A stretch of DNA of 64,000 bases from Lewinellaceae bacterium (GTDB lineage: Bacteria; Bacteroidota; Bacteroidia; Chitinophagales; Saprospiraceae), in NCBI GenBank assembly GCA_020636025.1, contig JACJYQ010000008.1, positions 398,988 through 462,987 of the forward strand, written 5' to 3'. Both the position numbers and the translations under genes were made by a program. Every line of letters begins with the position of its first letter. Positions within the stretch are counted from its first letter, which is position 1. The notes beneath the pieces are model-generated. The model ran no database searches. It was not told the DNA's origin and worked only from the letters and a program-made list of their open reading frames with translations. Shown here piece by piece: positions 6,890 to 15,449 of this stretch.

Positions 6890-7932
6890 GAGCCCGGGAG
6901 TTGTTTGGCAATATTGAGAATTGAATCAGCAATCTTATTCAATCGCGGAAAAAAATCCCGACTATCCAGGTACGGTTTCTCCTGAAGCAACACCTTATGT
7001 TGTCCGGATAATAAAGCTGCGTTATCGGCCAGGGAAGTATCTTTTGTAGCAATTGTCAGTTTTTCAAGTGCGGTATCCAACTGCCCTTTACTGACGAAAT
7101 AAATAATATCTCCCTGTTCAGCACTCTCAGGCAGACTGGTTTCACGGAGCATATTTTCAGCAGCACAAGCCTGATGAAGTTTATCGAGCAGGCTAAGCCC
7201 TGTACCAAGAAATTTAATTTTAAACTGGTTTAGCAAAAAGGCTTGCGTATCATTATCTGGTGATTTCGCGGAAGTAGGCGTAGCAATTCTACGAACTGCC
7301 TGACGCATATTCAAAAGCCGAAGCAATAGTTGAGTATGCCAACGGTCGAATTGAAATCCCAGGAAAACAAAAGACTTGGTATCACCAAGCGCATTGCGCA
7401 AGCGTTCCGGAAGTTTAGGTGCAGAAACCATTCCTTCCAGTAGTTGCAGTAAATCATCGTAATCCAATATCAAGGAAGCCTCACGGTTAATACAGCCTGT
7501 TACGTTATATATCAGAGGTAATTCTTTTGTTGGGGGTTCAATGTCCTCGGGCAAGTTGGGGTAAAAGGCTGAGAATCTATGAGGCACGCCTAATCGATAA
7601 GCTACATCACTTAAATAGGTATCAGGGTTGACAGATAAAACAATAGAAAATGGAATTTCAATAATCTTTCGAAATAACTCCTCATCGGGAGTAAGGTCCC
7701 GATACAGCTCTGCTACAGCTTCAGCAATTTCAGGTTTATCGTCCTGGTTTTTAAAGATAAAAAGACCATCGCGCTCATAAAAGGAGGCTATTTGTTGGCT
7801 ATAATTTTTCTCTATATTCGAACGCACATATCGCTGTAATGGAACACCATCTACATCAAATATTTCGGGGCCTAGGATAAGGGCTGCTTTATCTGATTTG
7901 AGATCGGATACGATCTTACTGATATCTGGCAT
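6886..7932 (-). CDS. SIR2-like domain protein with C-terminal effector-associated-type segment
   Basis: A 348-residue protein. Residues ~10-260 fit a divergent SIR2-like fold: ALILGPEIF (17-25) in place of the GAG nucleotide loop, IVLSVNPDT (97-105) for the NxD motif, IYNVTGCI (141-148) at the usual catalytic LHG position, SLILDYDDLLQLL (153-165) and FVFLGFQFDRWHTQLLL (188-204). The catalytic His of active SIR2 proteins is missing (NVTG), so NAD hydrolysis is doubtful. Residues ~275-345 form a small helical segment with GQLDTALEKL and an LLSGQHKVLL element, resembling the effector-associated adaptor domains of STAND conflict systems. It overlaps the ATPase gene by 4 bp (ATGA), so the two products are likely made together and interact. 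Family assignment is from motifs only. Confidence 0.65.
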   Translation of the reverse strand: MPDISKIVSDLKSDKAALILGPEIFDVDGVPLQRYVRSNIEKNYSQQIASFYERDGLFIFKNQDDKPEIAEAVAELYRDLTPDEELFRKIIEIPFSIVLSVNPDTYLSDVAYRLGVPHRFSAFYPNLPEDIEPPTKELPLIYNVTGCINREASLILDYDDLLQLLEGMVSAPKLPERLRNALGDTKSFVFLGFQFDRWHTQLLLRLLNMRQAVRRIATPTSAKSPDNDTQAFLLNQFKIKFLGTGLSLLDKLHQACAAENMLRETSLPESAEQGDIIYFVSKGQLDTALEKLTIATKDTSLADNAALLSGQHKVLLQEKPYLDSRDFFPRLNKIADSILNIAKQLPGS

Positions 7933-8183
7933 ATGTTTTCAAAGGATCAACTGTGTATGAATGGGGCAGTATGGGGCCAATTTACATATAAAATTGCAAC
8001 TGAAATTGAATTGTTGGAGAAGGCCGTTTTGCCTATTTAAGGTATATATAAGTTTAAGTAGATCCAAAAACTGTTAAGATGTCTACCTGTGATCGACATG
8101 ACAATGTGACTCGAGTGAATCTTTTTATCCAAATTCCGATCCAGCAACGGCGCGAGAGAAATCTGTGTAATCAGCGTAACCCC

Positions 8184-8993
8184 CTAAAATCTGTGATAAA
8201 CCATCGCCGCCGGAGTAATTCCCAACACCGGATGCCATTCCGAGCCCACATCGATGGAAGTCCCGTTGTTAAGTCGCAAGCCAAGCCCAAAAGTCATTCT
8301 GGCTACATTGCCTGCTCTTGTGCCGAGTCGTATGGCGAACATCTGAGAAGGACGATATTCAATTCCCATTTTCATCTGAAGTGGTCGCTCCAGGTCCTTC
8401 TCCGTTTCCAGGCTTAATAAAAACAGGTCGCTGGGTTGCCAACTGGCGCCTATTCGCAATATGGTTGGCGCAAGATAATCACCAATTTGCTGCTGCAACG
8501 GATTCTGAATTTTGGCGCCGATCCATACTTCGGGAAGAGCATGTGCCAGAATGCCAATGGAGAAGCCGGCGGCGGTGTTGCTGCCATATTCATTGGCTGA
8601 GCTGTGCATAAGTTGTGCCGTACCACCCAGGTAGAATTTTTCTCCCAATTGCCGGCCATAGGAAAGTTCGAAACGCTGCTCTCGGTATAATTCTGTGGCA
8701 GAGTGTAAAACAGATACGGCAGCGCCCCCACTTTTGCCTATTCCCAGAATCCCCTGAAAATGTGCAGATTGCCAACCAGAAATCGTGTAGGGAATGGCTG
8801 TGCCGGCCATCAATTGTAATTTTGGACTTTTCCCAAGCTGAGCCTCATTTCCAATACCTGTTGAAAGTCCTGACAAGGCCACGTTTGCTCCACCCATTCC
8901 CATGGCAGCGGCATTATCAAAAGGCCGCATGAAAACCTGGGCATTAACAGAAAGGGAAATAAACGCCAGACAAAACAGGAAGAAGTGCTTCAT
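8184..8993 (-). CDS. Outer-membrane beta-barrel protein, PorV/PorQ-like
   Basis: A 269-residue exported protein. Residues 1-18 are a signal peptide ending VNAQ. The segment AAAMGMGGANVALSG followed by GIGNEAQLG resembles the start of PorV/PorQ/UPF0164-type barrels (AMGGA...NPA). The remainder alternates polar and hydrophobic residues as expected of ~12 or more transmembrane strands and ends in an aromatic (MVYHRF), typical of outer-membrane insertion. PorV-like proteins shuttle or hold T9SS cargo; other family members are transporters. The role here is unassigned. It is a single gene between the conflict module and the GH1 gene. Confidence 0.6.
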   Translation of the reverse strand: MKHFFLFCLAFISLSVNAQVFMRPFDNAAAMGMGGANVALSGLSTGIGNEAQLGKSPKLQLMAGTAIPYTISGWQSAHFQGILGIGKSGGAAVSVLHSATELYREQRFELSYGRQLGEKFYLGGTAQLMHSSANEYGSNTAAGFSIGILAHALPEVWIGAKIQNPLQQQIGDYLAPTILRIGASWQPSDLFLLSLETEKDLERPLQMKMGIEYRPSQMFAIRLGTRAGNVARMTFGLGLRLNNGTSIDVGSEWHPVLGITPAAMVYHRF

Positions 8994-9062
8994 AGTGGAA
9001 TTTGGTCAACTCATTATTTGTTGAAAATCTGTGACTCAGTTTGGTCCAAGTTAGCGTTTATG

Positions 9063-10259
9063 CTATGAAGGGAACCCGTTTTCGCGCGTGATTTTTTCGT
9101 AAAATTCTCCGGCTTTGGTCATTTTCCGTTCCATGGTATCAAAATTTACCTCAACAAGTCCAAACCGATAGGATGGACCAAGATGCCATTCAAAATTATC
9201 TAAGGTACTCCAGTGGATATACCCTTTTAGATCAATTCCCTTTTCGATGGCTGCATGACACACTTCCAGGTAGTCTTTTATGGCTGAAATGCGCTTTTCC
9301 TGATCACTGGTGCAAAGGCCATTTTCTGTGATGATGATGGGTTTCCTAAATTGTTCGTGAAAATCTTCAAGTATTTCTGCCAATCCTTCCGGCCGATAAA
9401 TCCACATGTCATCATGGGGCAATTGATTCTTTTCCAGAAAGTCTTTCTGTGATATGGCGTCTATCGGGAATGGATTGAATAGCACGTGTGCATAATAACT
9501 CAAGCCCCAAAAATCTACCTGATCGAATGTCCAGGCAGCCCGGTGGATAAACCACCGCCGCACATAAGCTGCTACCAGATTGCCTAACAGGTTGGTGCCT
9601 TTGAAACTGGCTGTGTTTAAGGAAATACCAATGGGCGCATCAGATTTTTGGCGGATCAGGTGAAACAAAATATCATGGGCGCGCCCCATATTTCTAAGCG
9701 CTCTGTTTGCAACCCAAAGCTTCCCTTTCTTTTTAGGAGGAAAATTGCCCAACACATAAGCGTTGAGTGCATACACATTTGGCTCATTGAAGGTATTCCA
9801 ATACCCGACATACTTACCAAAGTACCGAATGCACTTTTCTGCATAATCCAGGAAAGCAGGTAAATTATCTTCATTGGAGAATGCTCCTTTTTCTTCGAAC
9901 CAAATCGGGTGAGCAAAATGGTGGAACACAAACATTAATTGCATTCCTATTGATTCTAGCTTGTCAAAAAGCTCCTGATACTCCCGAATCACCTCCTGAT
10001 CAAATTCTGCAAATGCTTGCGTTTGCAAGCGAGCCCAGTCAACGCTGCAGCGGTAAATGGTACCAAATCTGCTGATCAGGTCGGCATCCTCCAGGCGGTG
10101 TTTTTCGTGATCGGTGGTTCTTTCAAAAATCGCTCCGTCAAGTGCCTTAGTGCCTCTCCATGAATGCGCAGAAGCGGTTTCCACCTGAGCGAATGCGGTG
10201 GAAGTTCCCCAAAAAAAGTCGGGAGGAAAGTTGAATTGGTGCCCGGTTTTAGTAGACAA
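9063..10259 (-). CDS. GH1 family beta-glycosidase
   Basis: A 398-residue glycoside hydrolase family 1 enzyme. It has the N-terminal motif FPPDFFWGTSTAFAQVE, the acid/base Glu159 in NTFNEP, the nucleophile Glu311 in IITENG and the C-terminal HWSTLDNFEWHLGPSYRFGLVEV. It hydrolyses beta-glucosides, galactosides or related sugars by a retaining mechanism; the substrate is unknown. It is shorter than the common 440-480 residues and has no obvious signal peptide. The start appears to be TTG, one base after the symporter stop codon, with no in-frame ATG for over 100 codons, so translation is probably coupled to the symporter. This suggests uptake of a glycoside by the symporter and cytosolic hydrolysis. 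Confidence 0.9.
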   Translation of the reverse strand: MSTKTGHQFNFPPDFFWGTSTAFAQVETASAHSWRGTKALDGAIFERTTDHEKHRLEDADLISRFGTIYRCSVDWARLQTQAFAEFDQEVIREYQELFDKLESIGMQLMFVFHHFAHPIWFEEKGAFSNEDNLPAFLDYAEKCIRYFGKYVGYWNTFNEPNVYALNAYVLGNFPPKKKGKLWVANRALRNMGRAHDILFHLIRQKSDAPIGISLNTASFKGTNLLGNLVAAYVRRWFIHRAAWTFDQVDFWGLSYYAHVLFNPFPIDAISQKDFLEKNQLPHDDMWIYRPEGLAEILEDFHEQFRKPIIITENGLCTSDQEKRISAIKDYLEVCHAAIEKGIDLKGYIHWSTLDNFEWHLGPSYRFGLVEVNFDTMERKMTKAGEFYEKITRENGFPS

Positions 10260-10260
10260 T

Positions 10261-11811
10261 TTATATGCTATTCAAATCACTATCTAATTCTTCATTTGAG
10301 TCCCTGAAAGAAATGGCCCAAAGTCCGAATGCTGTAATCAGGCCATTTATCAAAATGGTCAGAAAACCAACATCCAGCCAGTTTTTACAGGACACCTCAA
10401 CCAAAAAAGTCAAAACTGGAGCCAACACACAAACTGCCGGAACGAACTTGTCTCGCAGTTTAAGTTTGGTAAACAAACCAAATGTAAACAATCCAAGCAA
10501 TGGACCATATGTATAACCGGCAATTTTAAAAATGAGTACAATAACCGCATCGCTGCTGACAGCATTCAAAAAGCGAATGATGAAAATGAACACCACTGAA
10601 AACATTAAGTGAACCAGAGTCCTTGTCTTTTGCTGGGCCTTCTCTATTTTTTTTTCATGTGCCACCCGGTCTTCCTCATAAATAAATTGCTGTTCTGTAG
10701 TTGCTTTCTTTTCAAAATTGAGGAAATCCACACAAAAGCTTGTCGTAAGGGCTGTTAGTGCCGAATCACTGCTGGCATAAGTACTGGCGATAAGTCCCAG
10801 AATGAAGAATATACCGGCTGCGGCATCAAGGTGGTTAAAAGCAATTTGTGGGTACAAATGGTCTGTTCTGGCAGGTACTTCCAATCCAATGGATCCGGCA
10901 TACATATATAAAAGGGCGCCAAGCACAAGGAAAAGAAAGTTAATGACCACCAGGTAAATACAAAACACAAACATGTTTTTCTGGGCCGAACGGATATCCA
11001 CACATGCCAGATTTTTCTGCATTAGATCCTGATCGAGGCCCGTCATAGTGATGGCTACCAGTGCGCCACCAATAAACTGTTTTACAAAATGATTCGGGTT
11101 GCCAAGAAAATCGTCAAAGAAGAACATTTGCCCATAGCGTCCATCCATGACCGTTGGAATGATATCGCCTAAACCGAGATGCAGCGCTTTCCCGATTGTT
11201 ACTACAGTAAAAAATAACGCCGCCAGAAAAAAGGTGGTCATTATCGTATCGGTCCAGATAATTGTTTTTAAACCTCCTTTAAACGTATAGACGTATATCA
11301 ATGCCATCATCAACGTTACTGTAAGTGGAAAAGGCACCCCTAAAGGGCCAAATACAAACATTTGTAACACACTGGCCGCCAGGAACATACGCGCTGCAGA
11401 CCCCAAAGTCCGTGAGAGCAAAAAGAAGGCTGAACCGGTTTTGTAAGACCAATGCCCAAATCGTTTTTCCAGATACCCATAAATTGAGGTAAGATTCAGG
11501 CGATAATACATAGGCATGAGGACTAGGGCGATAAATAAATATCCAACCAGGTAACCCAGTACCATTTGCATATAGGAAAAGGCCATATTCAAGCCTGATC
11601 CACCTACTTTGCCCGGAACACTGATAAATGTCACGCCGCTTATACTGGTTCCAATCATGGCGTATGCCACTACCAACCAGGGTACTTTTTTATTGGCTAG
11701 AAAAAAACCTTTGTTGCCAACATTTCTGCCGGTAAACCAGGCTACACCTAGCAGCAAGGCGAAATAGAGAATTAAAACGATTAATACGTGGGTGGGTGTG
11801 AGATGTGCCAT
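10261..11811 (-). CDS. Sodium:solute symporter (SSS family)
   Basis: A 516-residue polytopic membrane protein with about 13 hydrophobic segments. The N-terminal GFFLANKKVPWLVVAYAMIG and TSISGVTFISVPG match the sodium-site region of SSS transporters (SGLT/PutP/NIS fold). A long charged cytosolic loop (around EDRVAHEKKIEKAQQK) lies before the last four helices. The family couples Na+ influx to uptake of sugars, amino acids, sialic acid or vitamins. The adjacent, apparently coupled GH1 gene suggests a sugar or glycoside substrate. A -7 box lies 38 bp upstream. Confidence 0.88.
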   Translation of the reverse strand: MAHLTPTHVLIVLILYFALLLGVAWFTGRNVGNKGFFLANKKVPWLVVAYAMIGTSISGVTFISVPGKVGGSGLNMAFSYMQMVLGYLVGYLFIALVLMPMYYRLNLTSIYGYLEKRFGHWSYKTGSAFFLLSRTLGSAARMFLAASVLQMFVFGPLGVPFPLTVTLMMALIYVYTFKGGLKTIIWTDTIMTTFFLAALFFTVVTIGKALHLGLGDIIPTVMDGRYGQMFFFDDFLGNPNHFVKQFIGGALVAITMTGLDQDLMQKNLACVDIRSAQKNMFVFCIYLVVINFLFLVLGALLYMYAGSIGLEVPARTDHLYPQIAFNHLDAAAGIFFILGLIASTYASSDSALTALTTSFCVDFLNFEKKATTEQQFIYEEDRVAHEKKIEKAQQKTRTLVHLMFSVVFIFIIRFLNAVSSDAVIVLIFKIAGYTYGPLLGLFTFGLFTKLKLRDKFVPAVCVLAPVLTFLVEVSCKNWLDVGFLTILINGLITAFGLWAISFRDSNEELDSDLNSI

Positions 11812-11848
11812 GTATAGCCTTGAGAGATGGGCGGGGATTATTTTGCGG

Positions 11849-11856
11849 CAAATCTA
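11849..11856 (-). promoter_or_regulatory. -7 box for the symporter-GH1 operon
   Basis: TAGATTTG on the minus strand fits TAnnTTTG and would start transcription about 30 bp upstream of the symporter ATG. No clear -33 element is seen. Confidence 0.35.
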
Positions 11857-11881
11857 CGTGAAATGATCGTTTAGGGAAATA

Positions 11882-11913
11882 AAAAAGCCGTTTTCTCCTG
11901 AAAGAAGACGGCT
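11882..11913 (-). terminator. Hairpin terminator after the small TM protein gene
   Basis: An 11-bp stem (AGCCGTCTTCT / AGAAAACGGCT on the minus strand, one wobble pair) with a six-base loop, followed by a run of T on the minus strand. It closes the rimM-side transcript before the symporter promoter. Confidence 0.8.
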
Positions 11914-11947
11914 ATATGGCAAAATTTTCAGAGTTGTACAGGGGGGA

Positions 11948-12154
11948 CTAGGTGCCGATACTGGCTGCCTTGGTCTGAGGCTTGGTTGCGGATTTGTTCA
12001 AATTCACCTTAACCGGTTTTTCAAGACTGGACGATTCTTTGTCGGCCATTTGGAAATATAGCAAGGCTCCAAGCCCCAGGTGAAGTCCAATGGCGAATAT
12101 GGTGGCAAAAGTGCGCGTCCGACGTTCGTTTCTTTCGATCATGTAGTTGTTCAT
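11948..12154 (-). CDS. Small single-pass membrane protein
   Basis: A 68-residue protein that I do not recognise. A basic cytosolic N-terminus (ERNERRTR) precedes one transmembrane helix (~16-36, ATIFAIGLHLGLGALLYF), then a polar Lys/Thr/Ser/Pro-rich tail of ~30 residues. The topology resembles the N-terminus of a TonB-type energy transducer without its C-terminal domain, but the similarity is generic. It is well bounded by a start codon and a strong terminator, which supports a real gene. It lies downstream of rimM on the same strand, 110 bp away. Confidence 0.55.
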   Translation of the reverse strand: MNNYMIERNERRTRTFATIFAIGLHLGLGALLYFQMADKESSSLEKPVKVNLNKSATKPQTKAASIGT

Positions 12155-12264
12155 AGCGGAGGAATTTACGGTTAATGGCTTTGAAACACGAAACGTAAAC
12201 GCCAGGGCTAAAAAAAATAGTTTCCGCTGAAAACTAAATATTTGTTAAAATTTATCTATATATC

Positions 12265-12813
12265 TTAATTGTTCCATACATCCAGCAGGCCTTCCGGCAA
12301 TTCCATATACACAATCCTTTGTAAATCATCTACTTCTGAAATGAGCGAATCGTTAAGAGGAATGAGTACATCTTTCCCTTTGTATTTCATAAATGCCATT
12401 TCCTGCTGGGGCATTTCCAGGACTTCATCTATGGGCCCGATTTCGCCAAGCGATTTATCCAGTATGGTATATCCAACGAGCTTTTCATATTGCAGACTTT
12501 CATCCGGTACTTCAAATTCCCGCTCATTTTCTGACAGAACATCCTGTTCACGCAAAAAAACATCGCGGTGTTGCAGCGCCTGAGCAGCGTCCCGGGTACT
12601 TACTTCTTCCAGTTCCAGGATCATTTCCCCTTTACCTCTCAGGTTTTTGATAAAGTAGGGGATGTACATGCCTTTGAACTCAATGAATATGCGTTCAGTT
12701 TTCAGAAAATCCTCCAGATACTGATCCAGAATGGAAATTTTGATCTCACCGGTTATCCCGTGTGCTTTTCGGGTGCGACCGATGTTGACATATTGCTGTT
12801 CTTTCTTTGACAT
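12265..12813 (-). CDS. rimM: Ribosome maturation factor RimM
   Basis: A 182-residue protein with the RimM N-terminal beta-barrel (YVNIGRTRKAHGITGEIKI) and the C-terminal PRC-barrel domain (LVGYTILDKSLGEIGPIDEV through KGKDVLIPLNDSLI). RimM binds S19 and the 30S head and helps 16S rRNA processing. It usually sits beside rpsP and trmD, but here only the upstream lipoprotein gene (12 bp away) is adjacent, so the usual operon is broken up. Length and motifs are normal. Confidence 0.93.
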   Translation of the reverse strand: MSKKEQQYVNIGRTRKAHGITGEIKISILDQYLEDFLKTERIFIEFKGMYIPYFIKNLRGKGEMILELEEVSTRDAAQALQHRDVFLREQDVLSENEREFEVPDESLQYEKLVGYTILDKSLGEIGPIDEVLEMPQQEMAFMKYKGKDVLIPLNDSLISEVDDLQRIVYMELPEGLLDVWNN

Positions 12814-12825
12814 AAATTAACCTGT

Positions 12826-13602
12826 TCAATTGTACTCCAATACCACCTGACGGAGTATGTATCCTTTTTCTGCTTTTTGTTCCCAGGGTATGCTTGTACA
12901 GTCTGTTGGTATCGGAATCTGGTTGCAGTATTGAGAATCAAGTATCCACTGTTCCTTTTTTACCAGACCAATATGCTTGGCATACCAGGCCCGGGAAAAA
13001 CGTCTTTCGATTACGTTGTTATCGTCTGCCTCGGTAATTACCAGTGTAGAATCGAAGGTAAACTGTCCAATCTGGCAAATCACATCAATGGAATCTACTG
13101 AATAATCCCAGTTTTTAAAAGGCCGGATTCTTTCTCCTGCAATCTCAATTTCACGCTCTTTATCGATCCAGAGGTTGCCATCCCAATTGCTGCGGCTGTC
13201 CATGGGAAATATCATCTTTAAAAACCGAAGGTTCATTTCTGTAAGAATAGCCTGCCCTGTTGAACTACTGGCGCTGCTTATAAATTTCAATTGCCAGGGG
13301 GCGTTCAATGCCTTTCGCTCGTAGTGTTCAATGGTAAAAAGTAAATTTCCTGCATTATCCGTAAGTGTATCAGCCACAAGTTCTTTTACGAAGGTAGTAG
13401 TAGAATCTACCTTAATACCGCCGCTGACCGGGTCATATATCAAGCTGTCTGTTTGGTAAACCACATAATGCCCGGGATGAAGAGGAAAGTAATCAACTTG
13501 ACTCTCATCAAACGGTTCCGGGTTTAAAATCTGTCGCTCACAACCCATTCCAAGCAGAAGCGCTGACAATACAATGAACCGTGTGTTGAGCAGTATATTC
13601 AT
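12826..13602 (-). CDS. Lipoprotein of unknown function
   Basis: A 258-residue predicted lipoprotein: a signal segment ending in the lipobox LLLGMGC (Cys20), then a soluble beta-rich domain starting FPLHPGHYVVYQTDSLIYD with many Tyr, Asp and Thr residues. The opening looks like a common Bacteroidota family of secreted proteins that I cannot name. It is directly upstream of rimM (12-bp gap) and downstream of rfbC (21-bp gap) on the same strand, so the three may be cotranscribed. Likely anchored in the outer or inner membrane facing the periplasm. Confidence 0.75.
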   Translation of the reverse strand: MNILLNTRFIVLSALLLGMGCERQILNPEPFDESQVDYFPLHPGHYVVYQTDSLIYDPVSGGIKVDSTTTFVKELVADTLTDNAGNLLFTIEHYERKALNAPWQLKFISSASSSTGQAILTEMNLRFLKMIFPMDSRSNWDGNLWIDKEREIEIAGERIRPFKNWDYSVDSIDVICQIGQFTFDSTLVITEADDNNVIERRFSRAWYAKHIGLVKKEQWILDSQYCNQIPIPTDCTSIPWEQKAEKGYILRQVVLEYN

Positions 13603-13623
13603 ATAGATGATTATAAGATAACA

Positions 13624-14172
13624 TTATTCAACCGGCAAATGATCACCAAAATTCGGCAAAGCCAGGTCTTTGTCTGAAACCAACACCTTTGATAGGTCAA
13701 ATTGCCAGTTTATACCCAATTTGTGATCGTCGAAACGAATACCGCCTTCGTGTTTTTGGGAGTAATAATTATCGCACTTATAGAAAAACTCTGCAGTTTC
13801 ACTCAACACAATGTACCCATGCGCGAAGCCCCGGGGTACAAATAACTGCTTTTTATTTTCTGCAGATAACAGAATGGAGTACCACTGACCGTAAGCAGGA
13901 GAGTTTTTTCTCAGATCAACCACCACATCCAGTACTTCACCTTCGATTACCCTCACCAATTTTGCCTGGGCCATTTCACCGCTTTGATAATGCAGGCCTC
14001 TTAATACTCCCCTCACCGACCTTGCCTGATTGTCCTGTACGAAAATCGGACTCTTATCAGTTTCTGCCCAGGTAAGGCGATTGTAGCTTTCAAAGAAATA
14101 ACCTCTGGAATCAGTAAATACTTGTGGTTCAAATATGATCAGGTCAGGAATTGATGTATGCTGAAAAGGCAT
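13624..14172 (-). CDS. rfbC: dTDP-4-dehydrorhamnose 3,5-epimerase
   Basis: A 182-residue cupin-fold epimerase. The catalytic His61 is in RGLHYQ and Tyr131 in FFYKCDNYYS; DSRGYFFESYN and FVPRGFAHGY are the conserved family blocks. It epimerises C3 and C5 of dTDP-4-keto-6-deoxyglucose in dTDP-L-rhamnose synthesis. rfbA, rfbB and rfbD are not in the window. The O-antigen ligase-like gene and kdsB nearby fit a surface-polysaccharide role. Confidence 0.93.
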   Translation of the reverse strand: MPFQHTSIPDLIIFEPQVFTDSRGYFFESYNRLTWAETDKSPIFVQDNQARSVRGVLRGLHYQSGEMAQAKLVRVIEGEVLDVVVDLRKNSPAYGQWYSILLSAENKKQLFVPRGFAHGYIVLSETAEFFYKCDNYYSQKHEGGIRFDDHKLGINWQFDLSKVLVSDKDLALPNFGDHLPVE

Positions 14173-14350
14173 GGTGGTGAAGTTCGTCAGGTGTATGGTC
14201 TTGCTTTAATTGGTTTTCAGGTCACAAAGAACTGGAAAAAGCCTGATTTAAACTGGCTGGTAGTAAAGCTTTCGTTGAAGGTAATTGTTGAAAGCACCCA
14301 AATGTGACGCCTATTTCCGACCTTAGCCCTTGTATTAAAATTCAGACTCT

Positions 14351-15337
14351 GTGCTTCAGTTATTCCGAAATATTCAGTTTACCACTGCTATTACACTTGC
14401 TGTTTATGTTGTGTTATTGCATTGGGCCGCACTTAGTGGCCAGTTGACAGCTAATGCTGACATGCAAGACTCTGGATTACTGTACACCAGCTTGTTTGGT
14501 TGGCTGAGCAAGGAGGCATTCTGGTCAGCTTTATATGCTTGTATTTTGGTCTATATACAGGCTTTATTGGCAAACCGGCTTGCAGATGAATTCAGGATTT
14601 TAGCAGACAGAAGCTGGCTGCCTGGTATGGCCTATGCATTGGTTGTAAGTGCTTTGCCTGATTTTCAGTTCTTTTCAGCACCACTTGTTGCAGCCACCTT
14701 TGTTATCCTGTCGCTGAGAAAAATATTTCAGACCTACAAGTCGCCTAAGAGCCCTGTTTTGGTATTTGATGCATCGCTATGGATGGCAGTTAGTTGCTTG
14801 TTTTACCCAAAAGCGCTTTTGTTATTAATAGCTGTTTACCTCGGTATTGGCATATTCAGAAGCTGGAACTTTCGCGATCAGATTGCTTTTGCAGCTGGGG
14901 TGTTTGTGCCATTATTTCTTGCCTGGGTAGGGTATTTCTGGTTCGACATGGGTGGTGAATTCAGGGCAGCACAATTTGGTAATCTGTATGGACTGTTCAG
15001 GTTTGACATGCGTACTGATGCTGTTTTTATGATCAAAGCAGCCATACTGATTCTGATATTTCTGATCTTGATGGTTAACTACGGAACTTTTGCCCGGGTG
15101 AAAGCCATGCAAACCCAGAAGTGTGTTTCGGTCTTGTTCTGGTGTTTGCTGGTAAGTGCACTTATTGTGTTATTGAGGCCAGAATGGCGTTGGGAAGCCT
15201 TTGCCCTGACGGCCGCACCAATCGGCATTTTCCTGGGAATGGCATTTCAGGAAATGAGATCCGGCTTGGCAGAATTGCTGCATATAATCATACTTGGATT
15301 GATCGTTTTACTCCAATACCCCATCCTGGCACTATGA
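14351..15337 (+). CDS. DUF6427-like polytopic membrane protein
   Basis: A 328-residue integral membrane protein with about 9-10 hydrophobic segments and few motifs. The layout (RNIQFTTAITLAVYVVLLHW at the N-terminus, DASLWMAVSCLFYPKALLLL in the middle) matches the Bacteroidota DUF6427 family, whose function is unknown. The start is GTG at 14351; no better ATG exists nearby. The stop overlaps the start of a 37-codon gene (ATGA), and the O-antigen ligase-like gene follows, so these three probably form one operon, possibly linked to envelope polysaccharide. Confidence 0.7.
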   Translation: MLQLFRNIQFTTAITLAVYVVLLHWAALSGQLTANADMQDSGLLYTSLFGWLSKEAFWSALYACILVYIQALLANRLADEFRILADRSWLPGMAYALVVSALPDFQFFSAPLVAATFVILSLRKIFQTYKSPKSPVLVFDASLWMAVSCLFYPKALLLLIAVYLGIGIFRSWNFRDQIAFAAGVFVPLFLAWVGYFWFDMGGEFRAAQFGNLYGLFRFDMRTDAVFMIKAAILILIFLILMVNYGTFARVKAMQTQKCVSVLFWCLLVSALIVLLRPEWRWEAFALTAAPIGIFLGMAFQEMRSGLAELLHIIILGLIVLLQYPILAL

Positions 15338-15447
15338 TCAAACCGGAATCTGACATATCATCCTATAACCGATTTATTGAAAGAATGATGCACGTTGTCA
15401 TCATCGCCACACTGTTGGGCATTTGTCTGAAAGTGTTGCTTTTTTAA
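15334..15447 (+). CDS. 37-aa single-pass membrane protein
   Basis: A very short gene starting with an ATG that overlaps the preceding stop codon (ATGA at 15334-15337) and ending 2 bp before the next ATG. The product has a polar N-terminus (MIKPESDISSYNRF) and one hydrophobic helix (VVIIATLLGICLKVLLF). In other Bacteroidota, DUF6427 genes are often followed by a short TM protein; I infer this is a reduced equivalent. The tight packing between two genes is the main evidence. Confidence 0.55.
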   Translation: MIKPESDISSYNRFIERMMHVVIIATLLGICLKVLLF

Positions 15448-15449
15448 CT

